From Thiofilum sp. (GTDB lineage Bacteria; Pseudomonadota; Gammaproteobacteria; Thiotrichales; Thiotrichaceae), in contig NZ_JADJTF010000001.1 of NCBI RefSeq assembly GCF_016711335.1, forward strand, positions 3,844,001-3,908,000: 64,000 bases of DNA, in the 5' to 3' direction. Below are positions 42,065 to 50,988 of the stretch, in pieces (within the stretch, counting starts at the first letter, position 1; each line of letters starts with the position of its first letter). A program made the translations under genes and the position numbers. Under the pieces are notes generated by a model. The model searched no databases, had not been told where the DNA came from, and saw only the letters and a program-made list of their open reading frames with translations.

Positions 42065-43957
42065 TTATTCTCCGTTAAATATATCGTAAATTTTTTGTGC
42101 CAAATCACGGCTAATGCTGGGGACTTTTGCGAGTTCTTCCACACTGGCACGCTCGACTGCACGAATACCGCCAAAATGTTTTAATAGTTGTTGACGACGC
42201 TTAGGTCCCAATCCTGAAATCGTTTCCAATACTGACTGAGTGCGGGCTTTTTGACGTTTAGCACGGTGTCCGGTAATAGCAAAACGGTGCGCTTCATCAC
42301 GAATTTGTTGAATTAAATGTAAAGCACCCGAGTGCTCTGGCAAATTTAAACGCCCCTGACCATTTTCAATAATCAAGGTTTCTAAACCAGCTTTACGTCC
42401 TTCACCTTTGGCAACCCCCACCACTTCTACCCCCTGAACCTGTAGCGCTTGCAACACATTCAGAGCTTGTGTGACCTGACCTTTGCCGCCATCAATCAAT
42501 AATAAACTGGGGAGTTTACCTTCGTCGCGGGTACTCGGACGAAAGCGCCGTGTCAGGGCTTGTGCCATCGCGGCATAATCATCACCGGCTTGAATTCCTT
42601 CAATATTATAACGGCGATAATCCGACTTACGCGCCCCCTCCTGATCAAATACCACACACGAAGCAACCGTTGCCTCTCCTTGCGTATGGCTAATATCAAA
42701 GCACTCCATACGTAGTGGTAAGGCACTTAACTGTAATGCCTGTTGTAGCTCGCTTAAGCGCTGTTGCATACCAGCCTGCGAGCTGAGTTTGGTTTGTAAC
42801 GCATGCTGAGCATTTTTCTGCGCTAGCTCTAGCCACTTAGTACGCTCACCGCGCTGAGGTCGACTAATAGCAATACGCCGTTGTTGCTTTAAAGCCAACA
42901 TATCCTCTAATACGTCCTGATCCTCCGGTAGCTGGCTCACGATGATTTCGGGCGGAACCTCGTGATTTAAATAATACTGCGCTAAAAACGAACTCATAAT
43001 ATACGTAGCACTAGACTCTGGATCGGGTAAGGCAGGGAAAAAATTATGATTACCGAGATTATTACCATTGCGGATCATAAACACCTGCACACACACCACA
43101 CTGGCTTGTTGTGCGAGTGCAATCACATCCACATTACTATTACCACTACTAATATATTGTTGTTGGGAAATATGGCGCAGATTTTCAATCAAATCTCGAT
43201 ACTCTGCCGCTTGCTCAAAATGCAATTGCAGCGCTGCCTGCTCCATGCGCTGCACCAAATCATCAATCACCTCATGCGTGCGCCCCTGCAAAAACTGGAT
43301 AGCCTGTTGCACTTGGAGCTTATAGTCGCTATCTGCCACCAAACCGACACAAGGCGCGGTACAGCGCTTAATCTGATACTCCAAACATGGGCGTGAGCGA
43401 TTCTTAAAATAACTATCCTCGCATTGACGCACTTTAAAGAGCTTCTTCATCAAATTGAGGGTATGGCGCACCGCCCCCACACTGGGATAAGGACCAAAAT
43501 ACTGCCCTGCTTCCTTACGTGCACCGCGATAAAATTCAATTTTGGGGTAAGTCTGATGGGTGCTGATATGAATATAGGGATAGCCCTTACCATCTTTGAG
43601 TAGGATATTATAGTGTGGCTTATGCTCTTTAATGAGATTGCTTTCCAGCAATAAGGCTTCTGCTTCGGTGTTAGTAAGCGTAATTTGGATAGCTTGAATC
43701 TGTTTCACCATCGCACGAATACGTGCACTGGCAGGATTCGAGCGAAAATAACTACTGACGCGATTACGTAGATCTTTGGCTTTACCAATATATAATATCG
43801 TGCCCTCGGCACTCAGCATGCGGTAAACACCGGGTTTATGTGGCACTGTTTTTAAAAAAGTATTCGCATCAAATACGCTAGCTTCTGCATGACTGTCGAG
43901 GATAAGTTCAGATGGCTGCTCAGTAGGGGCAGTATGAATAGGCTCTGATGCAGACAT
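42065..43957 (-). CDS. uvrC: Excinuclease ABC subunit C
   Basis: 630 residues. An N-terminal GIY-YIG nuclease (HKPGVYRMLSAEGTILYIGK, about 38-120) is followed by a Cys cluster (KRCTAPCVG), a UVR motif near 220-250, an RNase H-like nuclease half (MECFDISHTQGEATVASCVV, LLIDGGKGQV) and C-terminal helix-hairpin-helix repeats (ETISGLGPKRRQQLLKHFGG). It makes both incisions in nucleotide excision repair. The extended N-terminal tail (about 35 residues) precedes the domain; the start codon choice is not strongly supported by a ribosome site. Confidence 0.96.
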   Translation of the reverse strand: MSASEPIHTAPTEQPSELILDSHAEASVFDANTFLKTVPHKPGVYRMLSAEGTILYIGKAKDLRNRVSSYFRSNPASARIRAMVKQIQAIQITLTNTEAEALLLESNLIKEHKPHYNILLKDGKGYPYIHISTHQTYPKIEFYRGARKEAGQYFGPYPSVGAVRHTLNLMKKLFKVRQCEDSYFKNRSRPCLEYQIKRCTAPCVGLVADSDYKLQVQQAIQFLQGRTHEVIDDLVQRMEQAALQLHFEQAAEYRDLIENLRHISQQQYISSGNSNVDVIALAQQASVVCVQVFMIRNGNNLGNHNFFPALPDPESSATYIMSSFLAQYYLNHEVPPEIIVSQLPEDQDVLEDMLALKQQRRIAISRPQRGERTKWLELAQKNAQHALQTKLSSQAGMQQRLSELQQALQLSALPLRMECFDISHTQGEATVASCVVFDQEGARKSDYRRYNIEGIQAGDDYAAMAQALTRRFRPSTRDEGKLPSLLLIDGGKGQVTQALNVLQALQVQGVEVVGVAKGEGRKAGLETLIIENGQGRLNLPEHSGALHLIQQIRDEAHRFAITGHRAKRQKARTQSVLETISGLGPKRRQQLLKHFGGIRAVERASVEELAKVPSISRDLAQKIYDIFNGE

Positions 43958-44098
43958 AGTACTGGATTAGGGTCGCGCTGTGTTCATAGGGGAGCAGTTA
44001 TATTAACAGAGCTATCATAAATCTTATACTTCATCTCGCAGTGGGTTACGACTTTTATACTCTAACCTGTATCCGTTTTGACTTAGGGCTTAAAAGGA

Positions 44099-45061
44099 AT
44101 GGCTGATTTTCGCGCATTAGCACGCGCTGTGATTGAAACTGAAATTGCAGCACTACAACAACTACCCGCACGCTTAGACGAGCAGTTTAATCAAGCCTGT
44201 GAGCTGATATTAGCCTGCCGTGGGCGGGTGATCGTGACGGGTATGGGTAAGTCGGGACATATTGGCAATAAGATCGCTGCTACCTTAGCCAGTACCGGAA
44301 CACCTGCCTTTTTTGTGCATCCAGGCGAGGCGAGTCATGGTGATTTAGGCATGATTTTAAGCGGTGATGTGGTGATTGCACTATCAAACTCAGGTACATC
44401 GGATGAAATCTTAACAATTGTCCCGACTATTCGCCGTCTACAAGTACCCATTATAGCGATTACTAGCAACCCTCAATCGACTCTGGCTCAAGCGGCTACC
44501 TGTCATTTAAATATTGGCATTAGCCAAGAAGCCTGTCCTTTAGGTTTAGCACCGACCTCAAGTACTACTGCTACCTTAGTCTTAGGTGATGCTTTAGCGG
44601 TGGCACTATTGCAAGCACGCGGATTTACCGCCACCGATTTTGCCCGCTCTCATCCAGCCGGACGCTTGGGCAAACGTTTACTGATTCATGTACACGACTT
44701 GATGCATCAAGGCACGGCTATCCCCAAAGTCCCCCCTCACGCTGATTTAAGTGCAGCCATATTAGCCATGACTAAACAGGGTTTAGGGTTAACCACTATT
44801 GTCGATGCCGAAGATAAATTATTGGGTATTTTCACCGATGGTGATTTACGCCGTACTTTTGCTAAAGGGATCGACTGGACAGGTAAGCCGATTAGTGTAC
44901 TGATGACGGTGCACTGTCAAACCATTAGTGCTGAAGCATTAGCGGTCGAGGCGCTGAATAAAATGCAGCAATACGCTATTACTGCTTTGCCTGTAGTGCA
45001 CAATCAGCGGGTAATCGGTATTATCCATATGCACGATTTATTAAAGGCAGGCATTGCATAA
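44099..45061 (+). CDS. kdsD: Arabinose-5-phosphate isomerase
   Basis: 320 residues. A SIS domain (VIVTGMGKSGHIGNKIAATL, PGEASHGDLGMI, ALSNSGTSDEI) is followed by two CBS domains (about 205-320). It converts ribulose-5-phosphate to arabinose-5-phosphate, the first step to Kdo of lipopolysaccharide. AAAAGGA abuts the ATG, too close for a normal ribosome site; TTAGGG eleven bases upstream may serve. It is the first gene of the kdsD-to-rapZ cluster. Confidence 0.95.
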   Translation: MADFRALARAVIETEIAALQQLPARLDEQFNQACELILACRGRVIVTGMGKSGHIGNKIAATLASTGTPAFFVHPGEASHGDLGMILSGDVVIALSNSGTSDEILTIVPTIRRLQVPIIAITSNPQSTLAQAATCHLNIGISQEACPLGLAPTSSTTATLVLGDALAVALLQARGFTATDFARSHPAGRLGKRLLIHVHDLMHQGTAIPKVPPHADLSAAILAMTKQGLGLTTIVDAEDKLLGIFTDGDLRRTFAKGIDWTGKPISVLMTVHCQTISAEALAVEALNKMQQYAITALPVVHNQRVIGIIHMHDLLKAGIA

Positions 45062-45603
45062 TGACTTATCCTGAAGCGGTGTTAGACCGCGCACGTTTGA
45101 TCCAGCTAGTGATTTTTGATGTTGATGGTGTACTCACCGATGGGCGTCTATATTTTAATGATGCGGGTCAAGAGACTAAAGCCTTTCACTCGCGTGATGG
45201 TCTAGGCATGCGCCTACTAATGGATCATGGTATCAAAGCCGCCATTTTAACGGGGCGTCAATCGGAATTAGTGCTGCATCGAGCGCGTAATCTACAAATG
45301 GATATGAGCTTGGTCTATCAAGGCTATCGAGATAAGCGTCCCGCCTTCAAGGATTTACTCCAGCACACAGGGCTTAAACCGGAGCAAATCGCCTATGTGG
45401 GCGATGATCTAGTCGATCTTCCCGTGATGAAGCAAGTAGGTTTAGCAGTTGCAGTACAAGATGCTCATCCTATGGTTAAGCAACATGCACACTGGGTAAC
45501 CGAGAATGCGGGTGGACTAGGCGCAGCACGAGATACGTGTGAGCTAATCTTAAGTGCTCAAGGTCATCTTGATGCGCTCATAGCACGTTACTTAACGTAT
45601 TAA
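45061..45603 (+). CDS. kdsC: 3-Deoxy-D-manno-octulosonate-8-phosphate phosphatase
   Basis: 180 residues, a HAD-superfamily phosphatase without a cap domain. The nucleophile motif is VIFDVDGVLTDG, later motifs are AILTGRQSELV and YVGDDLVDLPVM. It dephosphorylates Kdo-8-phosphate and acts as a tetramer. The ATG overlaps the kdsD stop (TAATG). Confidence 0.96.
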   Translation: MTYPEAVLDRARLIQLVIFDVDGVLTDGRLYFNDAGQETKAFHSRDGLGMRLLMDHGIKAAILTGRQSELVLHRARNLQMDMSLVYQGYRDKRPAFKDLLQHTGLKPEQIAYVGDDLVDLPVMKQVGLAVAVQDAHPMVKQHAHWVTENAGGLGAARDTCELILSAQGHLDALIARYLTY

Positions 45604-45628
45604 TCCTCTCAGTAGCTCAGTAGTGCTA

Positions 45629-46192
45629 ATGAAAAAAGTCTTTTTTGTGGTCTTAATTCTAGTCGCGGTCTTAATGCTCTTAGATGTGCGCCAATATATT
45701 GCGCCTAGCGAAACCAGTGCGACTAATGCCAATAAACCCGATGTGATTGATTACTACTTTAATGACTTTACTTTACAAAGTTATAATACGGCGGGGCAAC
45801 GCAGTTATGAGGTCACAGGACAACACTTAAAGCACTGGCAAGCACAACAAACTAGCTCTATTATCACCCCGCATTTGCAAAGCTTTACTGAGCAGGGGCA
45901 AATAGAAAGTGTGATACAAGCTCAAGAAGCTGTACTAGAACATAAACTCAATCAGCTCACGCTGAAGCAAGCCGTTAATGTGCAATATGCGCCGCAAAGT
46001 AGTGATGCCCTCACTTTAATGACTGAGCAACTGCAAGCTGATTTAAACAATAAACTGATAACTACGACTAGCCACGTTATGATTCGCTCAACTCAAGCTA
46101 CTATTCAATCGACCGGCTTAGAGGCAAAACTCAACGAGGCTTATTTGAGACTACCTGCCAATGTACAATCTGTCTATCAAACGCGTTTTTAA
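45629..46192 (+). CDS. lptC: LPS export protein LptC
   Basis: I take the ATG at 45629 (MKKVFFVVLILVAVLMLLDV); a GTG two codons upstream is possible. 187 residues with one N-terminal membrane helix and a periplasmic beta-jellyroll (YYFNDFTLQSYNTAGQRSYE, VTGQHLKHW). It bridges LptBFG to the LptA filament. Sequence conservation is low, as usual; identity rests on length, topology and place between kdsC and lptA. Confidence 0.9.
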   Translation: MKKVFFVVLILVAVLMLLDVRQYIAPSETSATNANKPDVIDYYFNDFTLQSYNTAGQRSYEVTGQHLKHWQAQQTSSIITPHLQSFTEQGQIESVIQAQEAVLEHKLNQLTLKQAVNVQYAPQSSDALTLMTEQLQADLNNKLITTTSHVMIRSTQATIQSTGLEAKLNEAYLRLPANVQSVYQTRF

Positions 46193-46715
46193 TTACACCC
46201 TATTAGTGCCCATCGTGCTGTTGGGACTAGCACCGCAACTTAGCTCAGCACTCTCTAGTGATGTCGAGCAACCGGTCACCATTAATGCCGATGCCGCTGA
46301 GTTTGATCGCAATGCGGGTAAAGCAGCTTATATCGGCAATGTCGTCATTAAGCAGGGCACGCTAGAAATCAAAGCAGGCAGGGTCGATATTGTTGCCCCT
46401 AAAAATGAGATTCAGACCATTACTGCGGCGGGTAACCCTATTACCTTTAAACAAGTGATGGATGATGGCAAAAATGCCTCCGGTCAAGCTAAGCAAATGA
46501 TTTATCAAGTAGCACAAAAACGTTTAGTGCTCATAGGTGATGCACTGTTAATGCAAGACCGCGATAAATTTGCTAGTAATCGTATTGAATATCAAACTAA
46601 TACCGGACAACTCAAGGCGGGTAACGCTACCGCTGGTGCTGAAAATCAAACACCCGAACAACGGCGTCAAGGTCGGGTGAGTGCCACCTTCTACCCTACT
46701 AATAAAGCTCAATAA
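46161..46715 (+). CDS. lptA: LPS export periplasmic protein LptA
   Basis: 184 residues. A signal peptide ends near LSSALSS, followed by the OstA/LptA jellyroll (VTINADAAEFDRNAGKAAYI, GNVVIKQGTLEIKAGRVDIV, LMQDRDKFASNRIEYQ). It shuttles lipopolysaccharide across the periplasm. Its start lies 32 bases inside lptC, so translation is coupled. lptB follows six bases later. Confidence 0.94.
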   Translation: MYNLSIKRVFNYTLLVPIVLLGLAPQLSSALSSDVEQPVTINADAAEFDRNAGKAAYIGNVVIKQGTLEIKAGRVDIVAPKNEIQTITAAGNPITFKQVMDDGKNASGQAKQMIYQVAQKRLVLIGDALLMQDRDKFASNRIEYQTNTGQLKAGNATAGAENQTPEQRRQGRVSATFYPTNKAQ

Positions 46716-46721
46716 GCCTTC

Positions 46722-47447
46722 ATGAATACTCTACGTGCTGAGCATCTCAAGAAGCGTTATAAGCAGCGCCAAATTTTAAAAGATGTGAGTTTAAGCATTA
46801 ATAGTGCTGAAGTAGTAGGGCTTTTGGGACCTAATGGAGCAGGTAAGACCACTTGCTTTTATATGATAGTGGGTCTAGTGGGTGCAGACGAGGGTAAAAT
46901 CTTTGTCAATGAACGTGATGTTACTAAAGCTCCGATGCACGAGCGGGCGCGTCATGGTTTGGGTTATCTCGCGCAAGAAGCGAGTGTGTTTCGCCAGCTT
47001 ACCGTTGCTGAGAATATTTTAGCGATTTTACAATTACGCAAAGATCTAAAGCGCTATGAGCGTTTAGAGCATCTTGATGCCCTACTAGAAGAATTTCAAA
47101 TTACCCATCTACGTGATAGTTTAGGCATGAGTTTATCCGGCGGGGAGCGTAGACGTTTAGAAATAGCACGCGCTTTAGCCACCGAGCCGCGCTTTATTTT
47201 ATTGGATGAGCCGTTTGCCGGTGTGGATCCTGTTTCAGTCTTGGAAATTCAGAAAGTGATTCAACAACTGACTAAGCGTGGTATTGGGGTATTGATTACG
47301 GATCATAATGTACGCGAAACCCTTGGAATCTGTCATCGTGCCTATATTTTAAGTGAAGGAACGATTTTAACGGAGGGTAACGCAGAGCAAATTCTAAACA
47401 ATGAACAAGTACGCAAGGTTTATTTAGGAGCCGATTTTCGCTTATGA
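46722..47447 (+). CDS. lptB: LPS export ABC transporter ATPase LptB
   Basis: 241 residues. Walker A is GLLGPNGAGKTTCFYMIVG, the signature LSGGERRRLEIARAL, Walker B FILLDEPFAGVDP and the switch His in LITDHNVRETL. It powers extraction of lipopolysaccharide by LptFG, which are not in this window. It is followed by rpoN after 122 bases, the conserved order. Confidence 0.97.
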   Translation: MNTLRAEHLKKRYKQRQILKDVSLSINSAEVVGLLGPNGAGKTTCFYMIVGLVGADEGKIFVNERDVTKAPMHERARHGLGYLAQEASVFRQLTVAENILAILQLRKDLKRYERLEHLDALLEEFQITHLRDSLGMSLSGGERRRLEIARALATEPRFILLDEPFAGVDPVSVLEIQKVIQQLTKRGIGVLITDHNVRETLGICHRAYILSEGTILTEGNAEQILNNEQVRKVYLGADFRL

Positions 47448-47569
47448 CACTGTTTTTTTTAATAGGGTAGTTACCGATATTCGGATACTTTTGCGCTTTA
47501 TGAAAAATCTATTTACCATTAATCCATCCAGTTCTCTTGTAGTCAATCGAGTCAGGACGCCATACAATA

Positions 47570-49063
47570 ATGCTTAAACAGGGACTTGACATACGACTTG
47601 GACAATCATTGTCCATGACCCCTCAACTTCAACAAGCCATTCGTTTGTTACAACTGTCCTCTATTGAATTAGAGGCTGAGATTCAACAAGCTTTAGAAGA
47701 AAATCCTTTATTGCAAGTGGAAGATGAGGATTACGCCCCTTCCCCCGAAGCTACTGAACCTTTTGAGCGGGTCAGTTCAGAACAAACCGAAACTTATGAA
47801 GCTAGCGAGGAAGAGTTTGCACCGGTGGAATTAGGTGAAGACACTAGCTTAAATCAAGACATACCCGACGATATTGAAGCCCTCGATACCAACTGGAATG
47901 AGGTTTATGACTCACCAAGTCACGCTGATGATGGCGATATTAATGCCTTTATAGAAAATCAAGCCGACAGCTCAGACGATTTACAAAGCCATTTATTATG
48001 GCAAATTAATATGAGTAATTTATCAACTATTGATAAGTATATTGCGGAGATATTGATTAGTTGCTTAGATGGAGCGGGGTATTTAACGGAGTCATTAGAA
48101 GATATTCACCTACGCTTAAATGATGAAATACCTATTGATCTGGAAGATATACAGTGTGTGCTGACCTATATTCAGCAGCTTGATCCTCTAGGGGTGGGGG
48201 CGCGTCATTTAGGCGAATGCTTACTCATTCAACTCAAACAACTGCCTAGTAATGAATTACAACAAATCACGATCACTTTGGTAGAAAAACATCTGGACTT
48301 ATTAGAGCAGCGCCACTATAAAGAAATTATGAAGCGCTTAAAAATAAGCCAGACGCAATTAGAGGATGCTGTGAAACTACTTAGAACCCTGCAACCAAGA
48401 CCGGGTAGTATGTTTTCTAATACCAAACCAGATTATATTGTGCCTGATGCCTATGTACGTAAAGTACAGGGCAAGTGGGTAGTCTCACTCAACCCCAACC
48501 TCACGCCTCACCTGAATATTAATCAACAGTATGCTGATCTGATTGGTCAATCGAAAGATGCTCAAACCAATAGCTATCTCAAAGGTCATTTACAACAAGC
48601 ACGCTGGTTGATTCGCAGCCTAGATAATCGCAATAGCACAGTTTTAAGCGTAGCGCAGGCAATAGTTGAACGTCAGCACGGTTTCATGCAATATGGTGAA
48701 CAAGCCATGAAACCGTTAGTTTTGAGAGATGTCGCCGAGGAGTTGCAAATGCATGAATCAACCATCTCACGCGTCACCACTAATAAATACCTCCACACTC
48801 CACGGGGCATTTATGAATTTAAATACTTCTTTTCTAGCCAATTAGACACTAATACAGGGGCTAGTTGCTCATCTACTGCGATTCGCGCCATGATTAAACA
48901 ACTGATCGAACAAGAAAGTCCGCAAGCACCGCTTAGCGATAGCTATCTCACTCAAGTATTGCAAGAACAAGGAATTAATGTCGCACGTCGCACCGTTGCC
49001 AAATACCGCGAAGCTATGTTGATACCGTCCTCTCATGAACGTAAAACATTGCTCGCTACTTAA
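47570..49063 (+). CDS. rpoN: RNA polymerase sigma-54 factor
   Basis: 497 residues. Region I is Gln/Leu-rich (LGQSLSMTPQLQQAIRLLQL), region II acidic (about 60-120), then the core-binding region and HTH. The RpoN box reads ARRTVAKYRE near the C-terminus. It needs AAA+ activators such as the GAFTGA protein encoded at 5989-6936. It lies within the lptB-rpoN-hpf-ptsN-rapZ cluster. Confidence 0.97.
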   Translation: MLKQGLDIRLGQSLSMTPQLQQAIRLLQLSSIELEAEIQQALEENPLLQVEDEDYAPSPEATEPFERVSSEQTETYEASEEEFAPVELGEDTSLNQDIPDDIEALDTNWNEVYDSPSHADDGDINAFIENQADSSDDLQSHLLWQINMSNLSTIDKYIAEILISCLDGAGYLTESLEDIHLRLNDEIPIDLEDIQCVLTYIQQLDPLGVGARHLGECLLIQLKQLPSNELQQITITLVEKHLDLLEQRHYKEIMKRLKISQTQLEDAVKLLRTLQPRPGSMFSNTKPDYIVPDAYVRKVQGKWVVSLNPNLTPHLNINQQYADLIGQSKDAQTNSYLKGHLQQARWLIRSLDNRNSTVLSVAQAIVERQHGFMQYGEQAMKPLVLRDVAEELQMHESTISRVTTNKYLHTPRGIYEFKYFFSSQLDTNTGASCSSTAIRAMIKQLIEQESPQAPLSDSYLTQVLQEQGINVARRTVAKYREAMLIPSSHERKTLLAT

Positions 49064-49119
49064 ATCGTTTTTGGCTTAAAAACGATTATTTTTGTCTGTC
49101 CTGAAATAGGAGCGCATAT

Positions 49120-49455
49120 ATGCAATTAGAAATCACTGGTCATCATATTGAGGTTACTCCTGCTCTTAATCGTTACATTCATGAGAAGGCAACCCGACTT
49201 AAACGCCATTTTGATCAGCTCCTAACGGTTCATTTCACCATTGAAGTTCAAAAACTGGTACATAAAGCAGAAGCGACGTTAACCGTGAGTGGTAATCAGA
49301 TCCACGCCGATGCAAGCTCTGATAATATGTACGCCGCCTTAGATGCTTTGGCGGACAAACTCGACCGTCAAATCATAAAACACAAAGAAAAACTCAAAGA
49401 TCATCATACTAAAGAAGGTAGCCATCGCAATCTTGCTTTAGCTAATGAGGCATAG
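49120..49455 (+). CDS. hpf: Ribosome hibernation promoting factor (HPF/YhbH)
   Basis: 111 residues, the short HPF type without the long C-terminal dimerisation domain. MQLEITGHHIEVTPALNRYI and the DNMYAALDALADKLDRQIIK helix are typical. It binds the 30S decoding centre in stationary phase. AATAGGAG lies upstream of the ATG. Confidence 0.95.
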   Translation: MQLEITGHHIEVTPALNRYIHEKATRLKRHFDQLLTVHFTIEVQKLVHKAEATLTVSGNQIHADASSDNMYAALDALADKLDRQIIKHKEKLKDHHTKEGSHRNLALANEA

Positions 49456-49475
49456 TTTGAGGAATTAGTAAATAT

Positions 49476-49949
49476 ATGGACTTTGTTACTCTACTCTCTC
49501 CCGATCGTATTGCCCTTCATCAAGAGGTTTCTAGCACTAAGCGAGCGTTTGAAGTTTTAGCAGAATTAATTGCTAATGATCAGCCTTATTTAAGTACTGA
49601 AATGATCTTTGAGGCTTTTGTTAATCGGGAGAAATTAGGGTGCACAGCTTTGGGGAATGGCGTTGCTATTCCCCATGTAGCACTCTCACAAGCTCACCCT
49701 AGTGCCGCTCTACTGTATACCCGCGAAGGCTTAAAAATGGGTGCTCCTGATAAAAAACCTGTACATCTGTTTTTGGCCCTGATTGTACCCCCGTATGAGG
49801 CTAAAAATGCGTCCTACAGTGCCATGATGATGGAAATGGCATTAACCTTTGCACGCCATGATTTGACGCATCAGCTAGCGAGTTGTAGTAACGGTGAAGA
49901 AGTCATAGCCTATTTAGAAGCACTGTTAAATCGCCCCCTAGCCGCTTAA
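49476..49949 (+). CDS. ptsN: Nitrogen-PTS EIIA component
   Basis: 157 residues, a PTS EIIA type-2 domain. The phosphorylated His lies in TALGNGVAIPHVALSQ. EIIA-Ntr links nitrogen and potassium status to regulation. Its stop overlaps the rapZ start (TAATG). No PTS phosphocarrier (ptsO) gene is seen after rapZ, where some relatives have it. Confidence 0.94.
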   Translation: MDFVTLLSPDRIALHQEVSSTKRAFEVLAELIANDQPYLSTEMIFEAFVNREKLGCTALGNGVAIPHVALSQAHPSAALLYTREGLKMGAPDKKPVHLFLALIVPPYEAKNASYSAMMMEMALTFARHDLTHQLASCSNGEEVIAYLEALLNRPLAA

Positions 49950-50827
49950 TGAGTAATCCTAATCTCCAGTTAGTTATTTTAAGTGGTATGTCGGGAGCAG
50001 GCAAAAGCTATGCTTTGCATACTTTAGAAGATATGGGGTATTACTGTATTGATAATTTACCCGCCCAATTATTAGAAGACTTATTAGTTACTCCACAAAT
50101 TGCCCGCCAGAACTTATTAGCCATCGGCATTGATATACGCGGTGGCAAAGAGAACTTACAAGAAACACCTCAAATTATTGAACGTATCAGGGCTTCCTAC
50201 CCTCTCACACGTTTAATCTATCTATATGCCAACTCGGACATTCTGTTTAAACGCTATAATGAAACGCGCCGACGCCATCCCCTAAATTATGAAGCACGCG
50301 ATTTAAAAAGTGCGATTGCGCGTGAAGCTGAATTACTGTCAGATCTAGCCGATAAGGCTGATCTAAAAATCGATACCTCCAAAACCAGCGTTTATGACTT
50401 AGGTAATCTATTACGTTTAAGGTTAGGGATTCCTGTGCAATCGGGGCTATCTATATTATTCCAATCTTTTGGTTTCAAATATGAAATGCCTAGTGATTCT
50501 GATTTAGTATTTGATGTACGTTGCCTGCCTAATCCGTATTGGGAACCCGATATTCGCCATCATTCTGGTTTAGAGAGTCCTATTATTGAGTGGCTGCAAC
50601 AGCATGAGCGTGTTGAAGGTATGTATCAACACATACAGGGGTTTTTAGATTATTGGCTGGAGGATGCAGCACAGGTGTGTCAGCGTGCTTATTTGACGGT
50701 ATCTATTGGTTGTACTGGGGGACGACATCGGTCGGTCTATATGGCACAACGCCTTTATGAGTATTATCACCAACGTTGGGGCAACGCTATCTTAGTACGT
50801 CATCGGGAATTAAACCAATTACGTTAA
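49949..50827 (+). CDS. rapZ: RNase adapter protein RapZ
   Basis: 292 residues. Walker A is LSGMSGAGKSYALHTLED, the N-terminal P-loop domain includes YCIDNLPAQLLEDL, and the conserved C-terminal domain has FQSFGFKYEMPSDSDLVFD and SIGCTGGRHRSVYMAQRL. RapZ controls GlmS through small RNA decay in enterobacteria and binds GlcN6P. It is the last gene of the cluster. Confidence 0.96.
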   Translation: MSNPNLQLVILSGMSGAGKSYALHTLEDMGYYCIDNLPAQLLEDLLVTPQIARQNLLAIGIDIRGGKENLQETPQIIERIRASYPLTRLIYLYANSDILFKRYNETRRRHPLNYEARDLKSAIAREAELLSDLADKADLKIDTSKTSVYDLGNLLRLRLGIPVQSGLSILFQSFGFKYEMPSDSDLVFDVRCLPNPYWEPDIRHHSGLESPIIEWLQQHERVEGMYQHIQGFLDYWLEDAAQVCQRAYLTVSIGCTGGRHRSVYMAQRLYEYYHQRWGNAILVRHRELNQLR

Positions 50828-50941
50828 GCATGCACAGCTACCTGCTTGATAAATAGTCATGCAAAAGTTATCGAGCACCTCTGCCGCCAAAACTACTCCA
50901 GAAATACCCGATAACTTTCACTCAGGTACTTAAGTTGCCAA

Positions 50942-50965
50942 AGTACCTCCTAGGAAAGAGGTACT
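50942..50965. terminator. Hairpin between convergent rapZ and nhaD
   Basis: AGTACCTC (50942-50949) pairs with GAGGTACT (50958-50965) around an 8-base loop. U-runs on either side are poor, so termination is only probable. Confidence 0.45.
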
Positions 50966-50988
50966 GATGCTTTATGCTGCACTAGGGC

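Noticed and set aside
43046..43396. A plus-strand frame of 116 residues
   Set aside because: Antisense of uvrC with no supporting signals.
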